From Armigeres subalbatus (Eukaryota > Arthropoda > Insecta > Diptera > Culicidae): a stretch of DNA of 64,000 nucleotides. A program made the translations under genes and the position numbers. The notes beneath the pieces are model-generated. The model worked only from the letters and a program-made list of their open reading frames with translations. It made no database searches and was not told the DNA's origin. Shown here piece by piece: positions 34,007-43,775 of the stretch (the first letter of the stretch is position 1; each line of letters begins with the position of its first letter). The stretch lies in NCBI RefSeq assembly GCF_024139115.2, contig NW_026943519.1, forward strand, positions 148,418 through 212,417. The letters run 5' to 3'.

Positions 34007-35644
34007 CTAGCATTCAAACCACTGCTGCTCCATTGGCGTGGCCGGTCCCACCGTGTAATCCTTCATGTTCATGATGTAGAAACTTCGATCCTTGAAAAAG
34101 TACGATATTCCATCGGTATGACGCAGGGCCGCATTCAAGTTCGATGGCATATCCTTGAAGTCGTACACCAACCGGGGGAACTCTTTGCCCACCTGTGGCC
34201 GCTTTCGGGGATTGTAGAACCAATACTGCTTCTTCCTAATGGCCAACAAGCTTCCTTGTTTCGTCACAAACACAGCACTCAGATTATTTGGCAGACCTGG
34301 AAAATCGTCTCTAATTGGCTTGGGATAGCCGGCTTCCAGCTGATTGTTTGCGTACACCCACACTCTGTTGCGTTTGAAGAAAAAGGTTTTGTTATTTCGA
34401 TACATGAACGCGACGTCCATGCCGCCGGGTAATTTGGGCCATTTTGATGAAATTTGACGCCCTTGTGGGTTCCGCTCGTCAAGGTCGTAATAATAATCAC
34501 CAGCCAGAACATATGTTCGACCTTGAGCATCGTTCAGTATAGTGTCGATTCTGTCAAGCGAGCACAGATAAGAACCGCTAGTTTCAGAACGAGGTGATGT
34601 AGTTGGGCTTGTAGTTTTTCGAACACCGTACAACGCCTGCAGGGCACGACGATCTTCTGGTGGAATTTCCGTGTGATAGCGAATGTGAAAGGGAAACATA
34701 ATGGATGTTTTCGAATTCGTATGATCCAACCCCAGAGAGTGTCCGATCTCGTGGATGGTAGTGCTGAAAAATTCATCCTGAGTGTAACTTCGCCCACTAT
34801 TATAATGGATATCTCCCACTTGTGGGTAGAAGGCATGTGCAAGGGTCGCGTTGCTTGTGAATCGACAATCACTGCCAAGTCGATTTTGGTGATTTTCCTG
34901 TTCATCACTGACATAAATATCGGCTTCGCCTTGCATGACTTCCGAAATACTCAATGGCACATGCTTGGTCCATTCGTTAAACGCTTGCGTGATCAAGCGT
35001 CTCGCTTCGCCATTTGTTATACTTCCCGGGTAGCTGCTTATTCTAAACGTCAAGGATTGTTTCGTCCACTTGTCATCGACTGCGTTTAGTTCCGCCACCC
35101 CGCAACGCGGAGCAGCGATAAGCCGTCGAGTATCATCATCGAGCGTTCCACTATCTGGCAGATTGAAACGTTGTTGTAATTGCTTTAGAGCGATCAGCAT
35201 ACTCTCATCCGCCGTTTGGTCCAAACGAGTGACTATGACGTCCGTACTCAAATATCCATATTCTTGCAAGATAATCTAAAATGAAATTCCTAGTAAACGA
35301 ATGCAATTAAAAGTCATATAATGGCTTCACTTCATCCTACCTCCGAATAGGACGACGGTAAATAACACAACATAATTCTCTGTTCGTAAGTGCTGGAGGT
35401 AGGAGGAAATTCCGCAATGCCTTAGCTTATACCATCTTACACTAGCGTCCTGCTCTGTCACTTCTGGTGGTGTTCTTGGGTCTGTAGGGAAATCGTTCGA
35501 ATCAACATCGGAATGGTCGCCAATATTATTATTCAACAAAAGTGTTGGTTTGATTATTATTGACTCCGGATTTATGTAGACAGGCAATGGTAAACAAAAT
35601 TTGGAAAGACATTGTAGAACAGTAAGCACAGCTAGCAGAACCAT
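34007..35644 (-). CDS. Matrix metalloproteinase B, two exons, intact
   Basis: Secreted MMP of about 490 residues. Exon 1 is 35644-35441: ATG chosen because it starts a clean signal peptide (MVLLAVLTVLQCLSKFC), and exon 1 ends EQDAS at a GTAAGA donor. Exon 2 is 35275-34007 and ends in TAG. The 165 bp intron falls at the same phase-0 position as intron 1 of MMP-A and MMP-C. The propeptide has the cysteine switch APRCGVAEL (Cys about 126). The catalytic domain contains SDCRFTSNATLAHAFYPQ (a lone cysteine), HYNSG, and zinc ligands HEIGHSLGLDH from about residue 243, with Met-turn TSIMFP. A Ser/Thr/Pro-rich linker leads to a hemopexin domain from YLCSLDRID to the terminal WFEC. No transmembrane segment or GPI signal, and no RxKR furin site. 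It lacks the two later introns of MMP-A, so introns were lost or gained. It likely remodels extracellular matrix; substrate unknown. Confidence 0.93.
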
Positions 35645-35669
35645 CCTCCAACTGATAACGATGGAATAC

Positions 35670-35709
35670 AACTGATCTGTTTGAATACAATCAATTTGTA
35701 TTTAAAAAC
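35670..35709 (-). promoter_or_regulatory. Candidate core promoter of MMP-B
   Basis: On the minus strand a TTTAAATA box (35705-35698) lies about 29 bases upstream of ATCAGT (35676-35671), which matches the arthropod initiator TCAGT. The resulting leader would be about 29 bases before the ATG at 35644. Spacing is right for a TATA plus initiator promoter. Not tested. Confidence 0.5.
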
Positions 35710-36589
35710 AGCGTAATTTACTCGACTTGATTAAAAGTGTTGCCATCCATCAGAAGGTTGGTAAATTACAGAAATACAACATCATCAAATAAGTTAACAA
35801 AATAACTAAAGACGTAGGAGATCAGTTCCAGTCTCCATCTCATGGTAGCCATCTAATCTAAAAAATAATGAATGAAGCACCAATTTCGTCGGAAATATAT
35901 GTCTGTTAACATAGCAAACACAAGATGATCTTGTCTAGATCATATATTATTATACAACTACAAAATGAAGGCCATATACGTACATCTTGCATTCAGTCAA
36001 ATAGAGGCAAGTGCTTATATCGCCTCCACATTGTACTCTTTGTTTCCTAGCATATGCGACTTTGCGTTGGCTGGACACCGCAGAAAAAATCACAAGAATG
36101 TGAAACATACTCATGTTCTATGTTTTTGGGAAAATGGCTTTTTATTTGGCTTTTGGCTTTGGTTTTCACGGAAATGGCCATTTCTCCGCATATTCCTGAC
36201 ATATTCTTGATCTGCAGCCAGCATTGTTCAGTTAATAAGTTCTAGTTTCTAGGGGAAGATGGAAGAAAAGCCAGAACATCTCCGGTAGCCCTGGACCAAT
36301 CTGAGATTTAAAATGAGGATAGAATGGACTAGTTTCAAAAGTTAATACGTTCTACTAGAGTTTCTACGTCCGATGGTCCCAGCTCAATCAAATTTGTATT
36401 ATTCAATGCAAAGCTATGCTAATATTAAACTCGACAAAACGTTTTTTATTACCTCTTGTATTGTGAATTATAGGTTGGTTGTAGTAAGTCGTTGATACAA
36501 AGCCTTCTCCAACCCCCGGCAATATCAGAGATTTTTCTTTGGGTTAGATTCCATGCTTTAGTTGCTTGCCGATATTCACTGCATTTACG
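35710..36589. other. No recognisable gene
   Basis: AT-rich. The stretch 36500-36590 read on the minus strand (RKCSEYRQATKAWN) has a faint resemblance to an RTE linker in inverted orientation, which cannot be confirmed. Confidence 0.35.
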
Positions 36590-37068
36590 CTGCATAGTTT
36601 CCAGAAGGTTGCGAAGAAGGACCAGCCCCCGGCTGAACTTTTCAAACATGACAGTGAGAAGCTTTATTAAGTGCTGCACCACATATGGGCAGACGAGGAA
36701 TTGCCTGCTAGCTTGTTAAACGGCCTCATTTGCTCACTTTTCAAGAACCCTCCTCAATTCGGCGAACAACATTATGCCCCGTATTCTGTTCAAGAATTTG
36801 AGACGACCGTTTGCAGAGTCGTATACCAGGCATGTTTTCGTGAGGGCCGATCAATGACAGATCAAATGTTTACCCTGAGACAAATCCTTGATAGATTCCG
36901 GGAGTACAACTTGCAGACACATCATCTGTTTATTGATTTCCAAGCAGCGTACAATTGAGTGAAACGAAATATTTGCTAGAACATGGTTTTTCGGTGAAAC
37001 TGATACGGCTAATTCGTGATACGTTGGACGAATTCAAATGTAAGGTTTGCGGAATTACGACATCATTT
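36590..37068 (+). mobile_element. RTE-like element 3, part 1 (RT)
   Basis: Frames give PPAELFKHDSEKL, HHIWADEELPASLLNGLICSLF (in pieces), QACFREGRSMTDQMFTLRQI, THHLFIDFQAAYN then a stop near 36956, and VKLIRLIRDTLDEF. It is the same subfamily as the copy at 1-1170. It continues after the MITE at 37069-37559. Confidence 0.75.
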
Positions 37069-37115
37069 CTAGACCAACATTTGAAAAGGGTGTAACAGCC
37101 AAATTTATTCCGTCT

Positions 37116-37182
37116 GATTCTTCGTCTACATCTTCTTCTTCTTCTTCTTCTTCTTCTTCTTCTTCTTCTTCTTCTTCTTCTT

Positions 37183-37212
<30 letters not shown>
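37116..37212 (+). repeat. TTC microsatellite
   Basis: Almost uninterrupted TTC triplets. Their complement (GAA)n is the 3' tail of the adjacent SINE. The poly-Ser and poly-Arg frames across it are artefacts. Confidence 0.95.
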
Positions 37213-37213
<1 letters not shown>

Positions 37214-37490
37214 TTGGCATTACATCCCCACACTGGGACAGAGCCACCTCGCAGCTTAGTGTTCATTAAGCACTTCCACAGTTATCAACTGCAAGGTTTC
37301 TAAGCCAGGTTACCATTTTTGCATTCGTATATCATGAGGCTAGCACGATGATACTTTTATGCCCAGGGAAGTCGAGACAATTTCCAATCCGAAAATTGCC
37401 TAGACCGGCACCGGAAATCGAACCCAGCCACCCTCAGCATGGTCTTGCTTTGTAGCCGCGCGTCTTACCGCACGGCTAAGGAGGGCCTCC
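37213..37490 (-). mobile_element. Feilai-like tRNA-derived SINE
   Basis: Reverse complement starts CCTTAGCCGTGCGGTAAGAC (A-box region), then GGTGGCTGGGTTCGATTTCC (B-box region), then GGTCTAGGCAATTTTCGG, and ends in GTGGGGATGTAATGCCAATA followed by the GAA tail. The architecture and wording resemble the Feilai SINE of Aedes. The family name is from recollection of its structure, not a search. Confidence 0.8.
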
Positions 37491-37559
37491 TATATATGTG
37501 GACAAAGAATCAGATGGAATGAATTTTGGCTGTTACGCCCTTTTCAAATGTTGGTCTAG

Positions 37560-37738
37560 TTGTAACCTTAGATGAATTGAAGCAGAGATATGCAATTACG
37601 AATTTATTGTCTAATATAGCGCTCGAGGGAGCAATGAGTTGAGCTGGTGTGCAAAGAAGCGGTGCCATTATCACAAGATCTCAAATGCTGCTGGGTTTTG
37701 CGGACGATATCGATATTATGGAGAAGAGTCGTTTGACC
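37560..37738 (+). mobile_element. RTE-like element 3, part 2
   Basis: Resumes the RT after the MITE: VTLDELKQRYAITNLLSNIALEGA, then a stop, GVQRSGAIITRSQMLLGFADDIDIMEKS (given in pieces; FADDID is the catalytic box near 37695). It is cut by the minisatellite block that starts at 37740. Confidence 0.75.
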
Positions 37739-37739
37739 G

Positions 37740-38370
37740 TAACCCATTCGGCCGAATGCCACTAGGCCGTACAAACCATTAGGCCGAAACTCATCTGGCC
37801 GAAAAGGTCATTTGACCGAATAGGACATTTGGCCGTATAGGACATTTGACCAAATAGGACATTTGGCCGAATAGGACATTTGGCCGAATATGACATTTGG
37901 CCAAATAGGAGATTAACCCATTCGGCCAATTGCCACTAACCAGTACAAACCATTAGGCCGAAACTCATCTGGCCGAACAGGACATTAGGCCGAATATGAC
38001 ATTTGGCCGAATAGGACATTCGACCGAATAGGACATTCGACCGACTTGGATATTTTTCTGAATAGGTCATTTGGCCGCATTCGACATTTGGACGAATACG
38101 ACATTAGGCCGAATATGACATTTGATCAAATAGGACGTTTTGTCGAATAGGACATTTGGCCGAATAGGACATTTGGCCGAATAGGACATTTGGCCGAATA
38201 TGACATTAGGCCGAATATGACATTAGGCCGAATAGGACATTTGACCAAATAGGACATTTGGCCGAATAGGACATTTGGCTGAAACCCATTTGCCAGAATG
38301 GACCATATGCCAGAAATCCATTCACCAGAATAGACCATTTGCCAGAATGTACCATTCCTCAGAAAAAGTA
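37740..38370 (+). repeat. 17 bp minisatellite GGCCGAATAGGACATTT, block 1
   Basis: Dozens of copies of a 17 bp unit with variants (AATATGACATTAGGCCG, AATAGGACATTTGACCA). The frame on the opposite strand reads repeated FGQMSYSAKCPIRPNV-type peptides only because 17-mers in phase with each other yield open frames. The last 100 bp drifts to CCAGAAT motifs. Confidence 0.9.
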
Positions 38371-38739
38371 AAACTGGAAATCCGTTTATTATTGGTGGCT
38401 GAATAATAGGAAAAGAATTATATAAAGAAGATAATTTGACATAACGGGAATTTGGCATTATTTACTAATAAAGAATTTTTGGTTTAGATAATTTTCGTAA
38501 AAGATTATTTAACATATTAGACAATTTTCAGAAAGATGGATACTATTTATCAAAAAAAATACATTCATATTTGTCTAATACCAAACAAACTGTCTACGAA
38601 TGGATATCATATTTCCTCGCCTCGCCTCATTCCAGACGCAGACTTCATTTCAAAAATTGAATCATATCTACAATTGGATAATATCACTTTCTGATACTAT
38701 AGACAGCTATTTGCTTTCATTGAAATAGTTATATCTACA

Positions 38740-39640
38740 AGTCTAGGCAAAATGTCTACTTCTAAAGAAGAAATCATATCCATAATTGCCGTATCCAAAC
38801 ACGGGAACAACGCCTACTTTTTAAGAAGGTATAACATTTACTCTTGTCTTATTCAGAGCAAACGCCCTCTTTTAAAAAAAAGATCATATCCATCGTTGCT
38901 TTATATCTGGGAACACCTACTTTTAAAAAGGCGTTTAATCTTGGCAAACACCTAATTTTAAAGAAGGGATCACATCTCCCATCACATTAATCCCGGCAAA
39001 CGCTTACTTTTAAAAAAGGAATCGCATTCACCATTACCTTAATTCGGGCAAGCACCCACCATTGCTTTAATGCTGGCAAACGCCTACTTTTAAAGAAAGG
39101 ATCACATCCACCATTGCTTCATTTGTGGAAAACTCCAATTTTCAAAGAAGGGATCACATACACCATTGCCTTAATCTGGGTAAGTACCTACTTTTAAAGA
39201 AGGAATTACATCCACCATTCTCTTAATCCGAGCAAACGCCTTTTTCAAGAAGGGATTATATCCACCATTGCTTTAGTCCTGGCAAATGGCTATTTTCAAA
39301 GAATCAATCACATCCACCATGGGTTTAATCCGGGCAAGCGCCTCCTTCAAAAAAAGGAATCACATCTTCCATTACATTACTTCCGGCAAACGCCTACTTT
39401 TAAAGAAGGAATAATATCCACTATTGCCTTAATTCGGGCAAGCGCCTGTTTAAAATGAAGGGATCTTATCCACCATTGATTTCGGGCAAGCGCCTACATA
39501 AAAAAGGGAATTACATTCATCATTGCCTTAATCCTGGCAAACGCATACTTTTAAAGAAGGAATCACACCCAACATTGCCTTAATACGGGCAAGCGGCTAT
39601 ACCCGACTTATGTATGCTTTCTTCGAAGGAGTTACGTCTT
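38740..39640 (+). repeat. Degenerate tandem array, unit about 50-60 bp
   Basis: Unit approximates GGCAAACGCCTACTTTTAAA + GAAGGGATCACATCCACCAT + TGCCTTAATCC, repeated about 15 times with many substitutions and some expansions. No continuous frame. Confidence 0.8.
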
Positions 39641-39828
39641 TTCAATTATATGTATTAACGACTAAAACGATGTCATATTCCTCACTAGAAAACAACTTAA
39701 AACCAACAACAAAGCAAAATTATGAAAAATATCCCTTATGCTAAATGACCCTCCTTTTTGACACTGTTCACAGTTATGCCAAATGTTCATGGCGATATGA
39801 TTTTTTGCGCATACTTGGCAAACGTTTC

Positions 39829-40115
39829 TTCTTTTTCTTCTATGGCGCTACATTCCAACTGGAACTTGGCCGGCTTTTCAACTTAGTAGTCCATTAGCAT
39901 TTCCTTAGTTATAAATTCAAAGCTTTTCTATGCCCGCCATTGCATGAGTATTTACCTTGTGGGGCAAGTACAATGGATGCACAGGGTGTCGAGAATAGAA
40001 ACATGGAAACCTGAAAACATCCTAGACCGGACTGAGAATCGAATTCGCCATCTCCGGATTGGCAATCCTACGCCTTTGCTCGCAAGGTTAACTGGAGTGG
40101 AGACCCTGGGCAAAC
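39829..40115 (-). mobile_element. tRNA-headed SINE, fuller copy
   Basis: Reverse complement has a tRNA-like head (CCTTGCGAGC..GGATTGCCAATCC..GAATTCGATTCTCAG), GGTCTAGGATGTTTTCAGG, and a body ending GGAATGTAGCGCCATAGAAG followed by an A/G-rich GAAAAAGAAGAA tail. Same type as 16083-16210 and distantly related in plan to 37213-37490. It is inserted between minisatellite blocks. Confidence 0.8.
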
Positions 40116-40224
40116 GCGTGCATGGCAAATAGGAGATGACCAATTCTGGGGAATGGTGCATTCTGGCAAACGGCTTTCTGGGGAATAATCCATTCTGGCA
40201 AATTGATTCTGGCAAATGACTTTC

Positions 40225-40812
40225 TGGCGAATGTCATACCGATACGACATTTGGCCGAATATGACATTTGGCCGAATAGGACATTTGGCCAAATAGGTTA
40301 TTTGGCTGAATACGACATTTGGCCGAGTACGACATTTGGCCGAATACGACATTTGGCCGAATATGACATTAGGCCGAATATGACATTAGACCGAATAGGA
40401 CATTTGACCAAATAGGACATTTGGTCGAATAGGGCGTTTGGCCGAATATGACATTTGGTCGAATAGGACATTTGACCGAATTGGACATTTTGCCGAATAG
40501 GACATTTGGCCGAATACGACATTTGGCCGAACATGACATTAGGCCGAATAGGACATTAGGCCTAATAGGACATTCGGTCGAATAGGACATTTGGCCGAAT
40601 AGGACATTTGGTCAAACCGAGTAACACACATGTTGTGAAGCAGTTACAGTAACTCAAATGCAATCAAATTTGGTCACATTTGAGTTGCTGCAACCAAATC
40701 AACGTGAGCTGTGCTACTAGGGAAATAAGACATTTGACCAAATAGGACATTTGGTCGAACAGGACATTTGGCCGAATAGGATATTTGGCTGAATAGGACA
40801 TTTGACCTCTAT
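40225..40812 (+). repeat. 17 bp minisatellite, block 2 (interrupted by a MITE)
   Basis: Same unit and orientation as block 1 at 37740-38370. It is split by the MITE at 40617-40722. Frames reading SAKCPIRPNV repeats are artefacts. Confidence 0.9.
40617..40722. mobile_element. MITE (CCCKAGTAGCAC), copy 2
   Basis: Left CCGAGTAACACAC pairs with right GTGCTACTAGGG. GTTACAGTAACTCAAATG and TTTGAGTTGCTGCAACC match copy 1 at 31146-31250 in reverse orientation. It interrupts the minisatellite cleanly. Confidence 0.8.
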
Positions 40813-41039
40813 GCATTTTTAGGACTGGCCACTTGATACCGGAGTTATTCCGGAACGCATTATGCCAGAACGCATACTTCAGAAATTATTATTTTAGATA
40901 TTTTGAATAGAAACGTCGCATAAACTATACCAAATTTGATCAGGAATTTGATCGGTCCGAAATATGGCCTGTATTCCGGAATCCGGACGTTCCGCCGGAA
41001 CATGTTTCGGGGTCACTTTACGGAAATAGGCGAATACCA

Positions 41040-42430
41040 TCATGCGACACCTGGACCGTTTTGAACTGATTGGAACCGGTAAACTGATTTACCATGTACC
41101 GGTTCAAGGGTCAATTTTGGCAAATAAGCAAACCCAATCATGCGGCATATCAATCTTCATGATTTCAAAAGTTATGGCATTCTATGGAAGTTTTGTACTT
41201 CCTGGACCGTATTTGAACCGGTAAACGGTTTCAAGATGAAGCGGTTCAATGAGCAATTTTGGAAAATACTTCATGATTTCAAAAGCTATGACATTCTATG
41301 GCAGTTTTTAACTTCCTGGACCGTATTTGAACCGATTGGAACCGGTAAAATGATTTACCGGTTCAAGGGTCAATTTCGGAAAATAAGCAAACCCCATCAT
41401 GCGGCATATCAAGCTTCATGATTTCAAAAGTTATGGCCAAGGACGGAAATCTTCGTTTTACTATCAGTTACATCGATGCTCAGTAAGCAGTTTCGTCATT
41501 GATTCGTGTTTGTTTTGATCAGACGCTCGGCAATGCAGGCACGAACATCTCGCAGCATGATGTCAAACTTCCATACCGAATTTACCGCCCGATCCTCAAT
41601 AGCCGATTGATAATCGAGCGTAAAAAATGAATATCTACCGGGGCTGAAATGAATATTTTGAATTGCGGTTGATTTGCACCGATAAATGATGATTATTTTA
41701 CTTTATATACTAAACAGATGCATATTGTTTAGAAATTTGACTTCAAAATGTTGAATCCATGCACCGCAGTATTAAATGATATTCATACTTTGAGATTTCA
41801 AATTGAATATCATTGTGCCAAGCTGAAGATTCATTTTGACACCACACAAAACAACGCTGACACCGAGAGTCGTCGCTTGCTGCTGTTCGTGCACATGCCG
41901 TCCTATTCATTCACACATTCAAATTCGGGAAGGACTAGTAACTTGATTGTGTGTTGGATGTCAGCTGTTTGAGTGTAGTTGTAATGACTTTTTCTGTCCC
42001 TGGTTATGGCATTCCATGGAAGTTTTGTACTTCCTGGACCGTAATTGAACCAATTGGAACCGATAACATGGTAAACGGTTTTACCATGTACCGGTTCAAA
42101 AGACAATTTTGGAAATTCAGCAAACCCCATCATGCGGCGTATCAAACTTCATGATTTTAAAAGTTATGGCACACATCGGATTTGCTCGAGTTTGACGTTT
42201 GCTCACTAGCGCCATCTGGTTCGTGATTTGCCCAACTAAGGTGTTTGTACGACGAATAATTTGATGAGTGAATATTCAATGCGTTATGTCTGTCTGTTCA
42301 ATGTGTCATGAAGTTTGATACGCCGCATGATGGGGTTTGTTAATTTTCCAAAATTGCCCCTTGAACCGGTTCATGGTAAAACCGTTTACCGGTTCCAATC
42401 GGTTCAAGTACGGTCCAGGAAGTACGAGCT
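41040..42430. repeat. About 130 bp repeat, direct and inverted copies
   Basis: Units containing CATTCTATGGAAGTTTTGTA, CTTCCTGGACCGTATTTGAA, GGAACCGGTAAAC and CATCATGCGGCATATCAA recur three times at 41040-41445 and once at 41985-42160, and in reverse orientation at 42300-42430. Between them (41450-41980) is unrelated DNA. Frames are by-products. Confidence 0.75.
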
Positions 42431-42759
42431 AAATTCACTAGATTGGTTCCAAATACTCCGCAGAGAAGATCCCGCTTGAACGTTGCTTCACCCTCCTAAA
42501 CGACATTGATTGGTTCGATTTTAGTTGTAGCAGAGCAAAGAACAAAACTAGATTAAGGCAAAATTTTAGTTAGCATATAAGTTTTAAACCAGACATATAT
42601 AAAAGTTGTTGAAATTTACAAGAAAGTAATGCACATAAAGGGAATGCCAAAAAGAGCGTAAATTTAAACGATATTATCACCTGAAAGTATGCAATTTATA
42701 TTGCATTATGTTACTTTATTTGAAAAAAGCTACACTGATACGTTTTACGGAGAAACGGA

Positions 42760-43310
42760 GATACTTTCGAGGTGGTCAATAAATTCGTCTACCTTGGATC
42801 GTGAAATACGAAGGTGCATCATCTGTGAAAGTATTCAGAAGAAACTACGGTCAAAAAGGATTCACACCCGAACCAAATGTGTCATGTGCAAAACTCTCAC
42901 ATGAGTCTAGGACCAGACTTGCGGACGATCTCGAATACCCCGAGAGATGGGTGCTTAGGACCATCTTTGGCGGTGTGCAAGAAGACGGTATGTGGCGGCG
43001 AAGGATGAACTACGAGCTGACCCAGTTCTACGATGAACCTAGCATCCAGAAGGTAGCTGAAGCCGGAAGGGTACGATGGGCAGGACATGTTGCAAGAATG
43101 CCGGACAGCAACTCTGCAAAGATGGTGTTCGCTTCCGATCCGGCAGGTACGAGACGGCGTGGAGCGCAGCGAGCGAGGTGGGCAAACCAGGTGCAAAACG
43201 ACTTGGCGAGCGTGGGGCATATTCGAGGATGGAGAGATGCGGCCTCGAACCGTGTATTGTGGTGTCAAATTGTTGATCCAGTGTTGTCTGTTATAGATAT
43301 TAGCTAAATA
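42760..43310 (+). mobile_element. RTE-like element 3, part 3 (pol C-terminus)
   Basis: Begins VVNKFVYLGS, the post-RT block, then frame-shifted pieces, LRTIFGGVQEDGMWRRRMNY (given in one piece of 20), RVRWAGHVARMPDSN, GTRRRGAQRARWANQ, and a short tail AAATAAATAAATAATTAATA. It probably belongs to the same copy as 36590-37738, because it picks up about 150 bp further along the same subfamily after the repeat block. Confidence 0.75.
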
Positions 43311-43754
43311 AATAAATAATTAATAATAATGTTAATGAAGAATCAGATGTAAGTTCGAATGTAACATATCAAGTCAATAAAATATAAATATTCTATCATT
43401 CAAACCATTAGATTAACCGCAGATACACACAAATCTCACGACGCAATTATTAGCATGGGAATAAGTTACCGGTTTACTCGCAGCTCTGCCATAGAAAGGG
43501 TGTGTATATTTTCATACCCGACTCGTATTCAACTAGAGACGTTTTTAGCCAGAGCGTGCAACCGAACGATCGTCCCCGCTTGTTCCTTTAGTTTTGGAAT
43601 TCTCTTCCAGCTAAGGAATACCAACTTTTCTGATAATACTCGCTTGCGGGATTCGCGATCCAACAGGCATCTTCTACTGAGGGTGAACATTTTAAAAGGC
43701 AGAAATCGTCAGATGACGATTTAGTAACGATCCAGTGCTGCAGCTGTACAGTTA

Positions 43755-43764
43755 AGATCAGTAT
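43755..43764 (+). promoter_or_regulatory. Candidate initiator of MMP-C
   Basis: GATCAGTATA contains the arthropod initiator TCAGT 14-18 bases before the ATG at 43776. No clear TATA box about 30 bases upstream. The leader would be unusually short, so the start is uncertain. Confidence 0.35.
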
Positions 43765-43775
43765 AATAATCTATA

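Larger units (their letters stand above)
37069..37559. mobile_element. MITE with 57 bp TIRs, itself carrying a SINE
   Basis: Left CTAGACCAACATTTGAAAAG and on to TCTGATTCTTCGTC (37069-37126) is inverted at the right end (GACAAAGAATCAGATGG.. to ..AATGTTGGTCTAG, 37501-37559) with about five mismatches. The termini form CTAG, so the target is TA or CTAG. It separates two parts of the same RTE. The interior is a TTC microsatellite plus the SINE at 37213-37490. Confidence 0.75.

Noticed and set aside
35327..35440. Extension of MMP-B exon 1 through 35327
   Set aside because: The open frame continues, but the GTAAGA donor after EQDAS gives phase 0 and matches the intron position of MMP-A and MMP-C; the extension has no MMP similarity.
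36930..37259. Poly-Arg and poly-Ser frames
   Set aside because: Products of the TTC microsatellite at 37116-37212.
38126..38458. Open frame with SAKCPIRPNV repeats as a protein gene (also 40298-40590)
   Set aside because: It is the translation of the 17 bp minisatellite; nothing outside the repeat supports a gene.
37740..40812. CRISPR-like array (short repeats with spacers)
   Set aside because: Units are contiguous 17-mers with no unique spacers, in a eukaryotic genome with spliceosomal introns.
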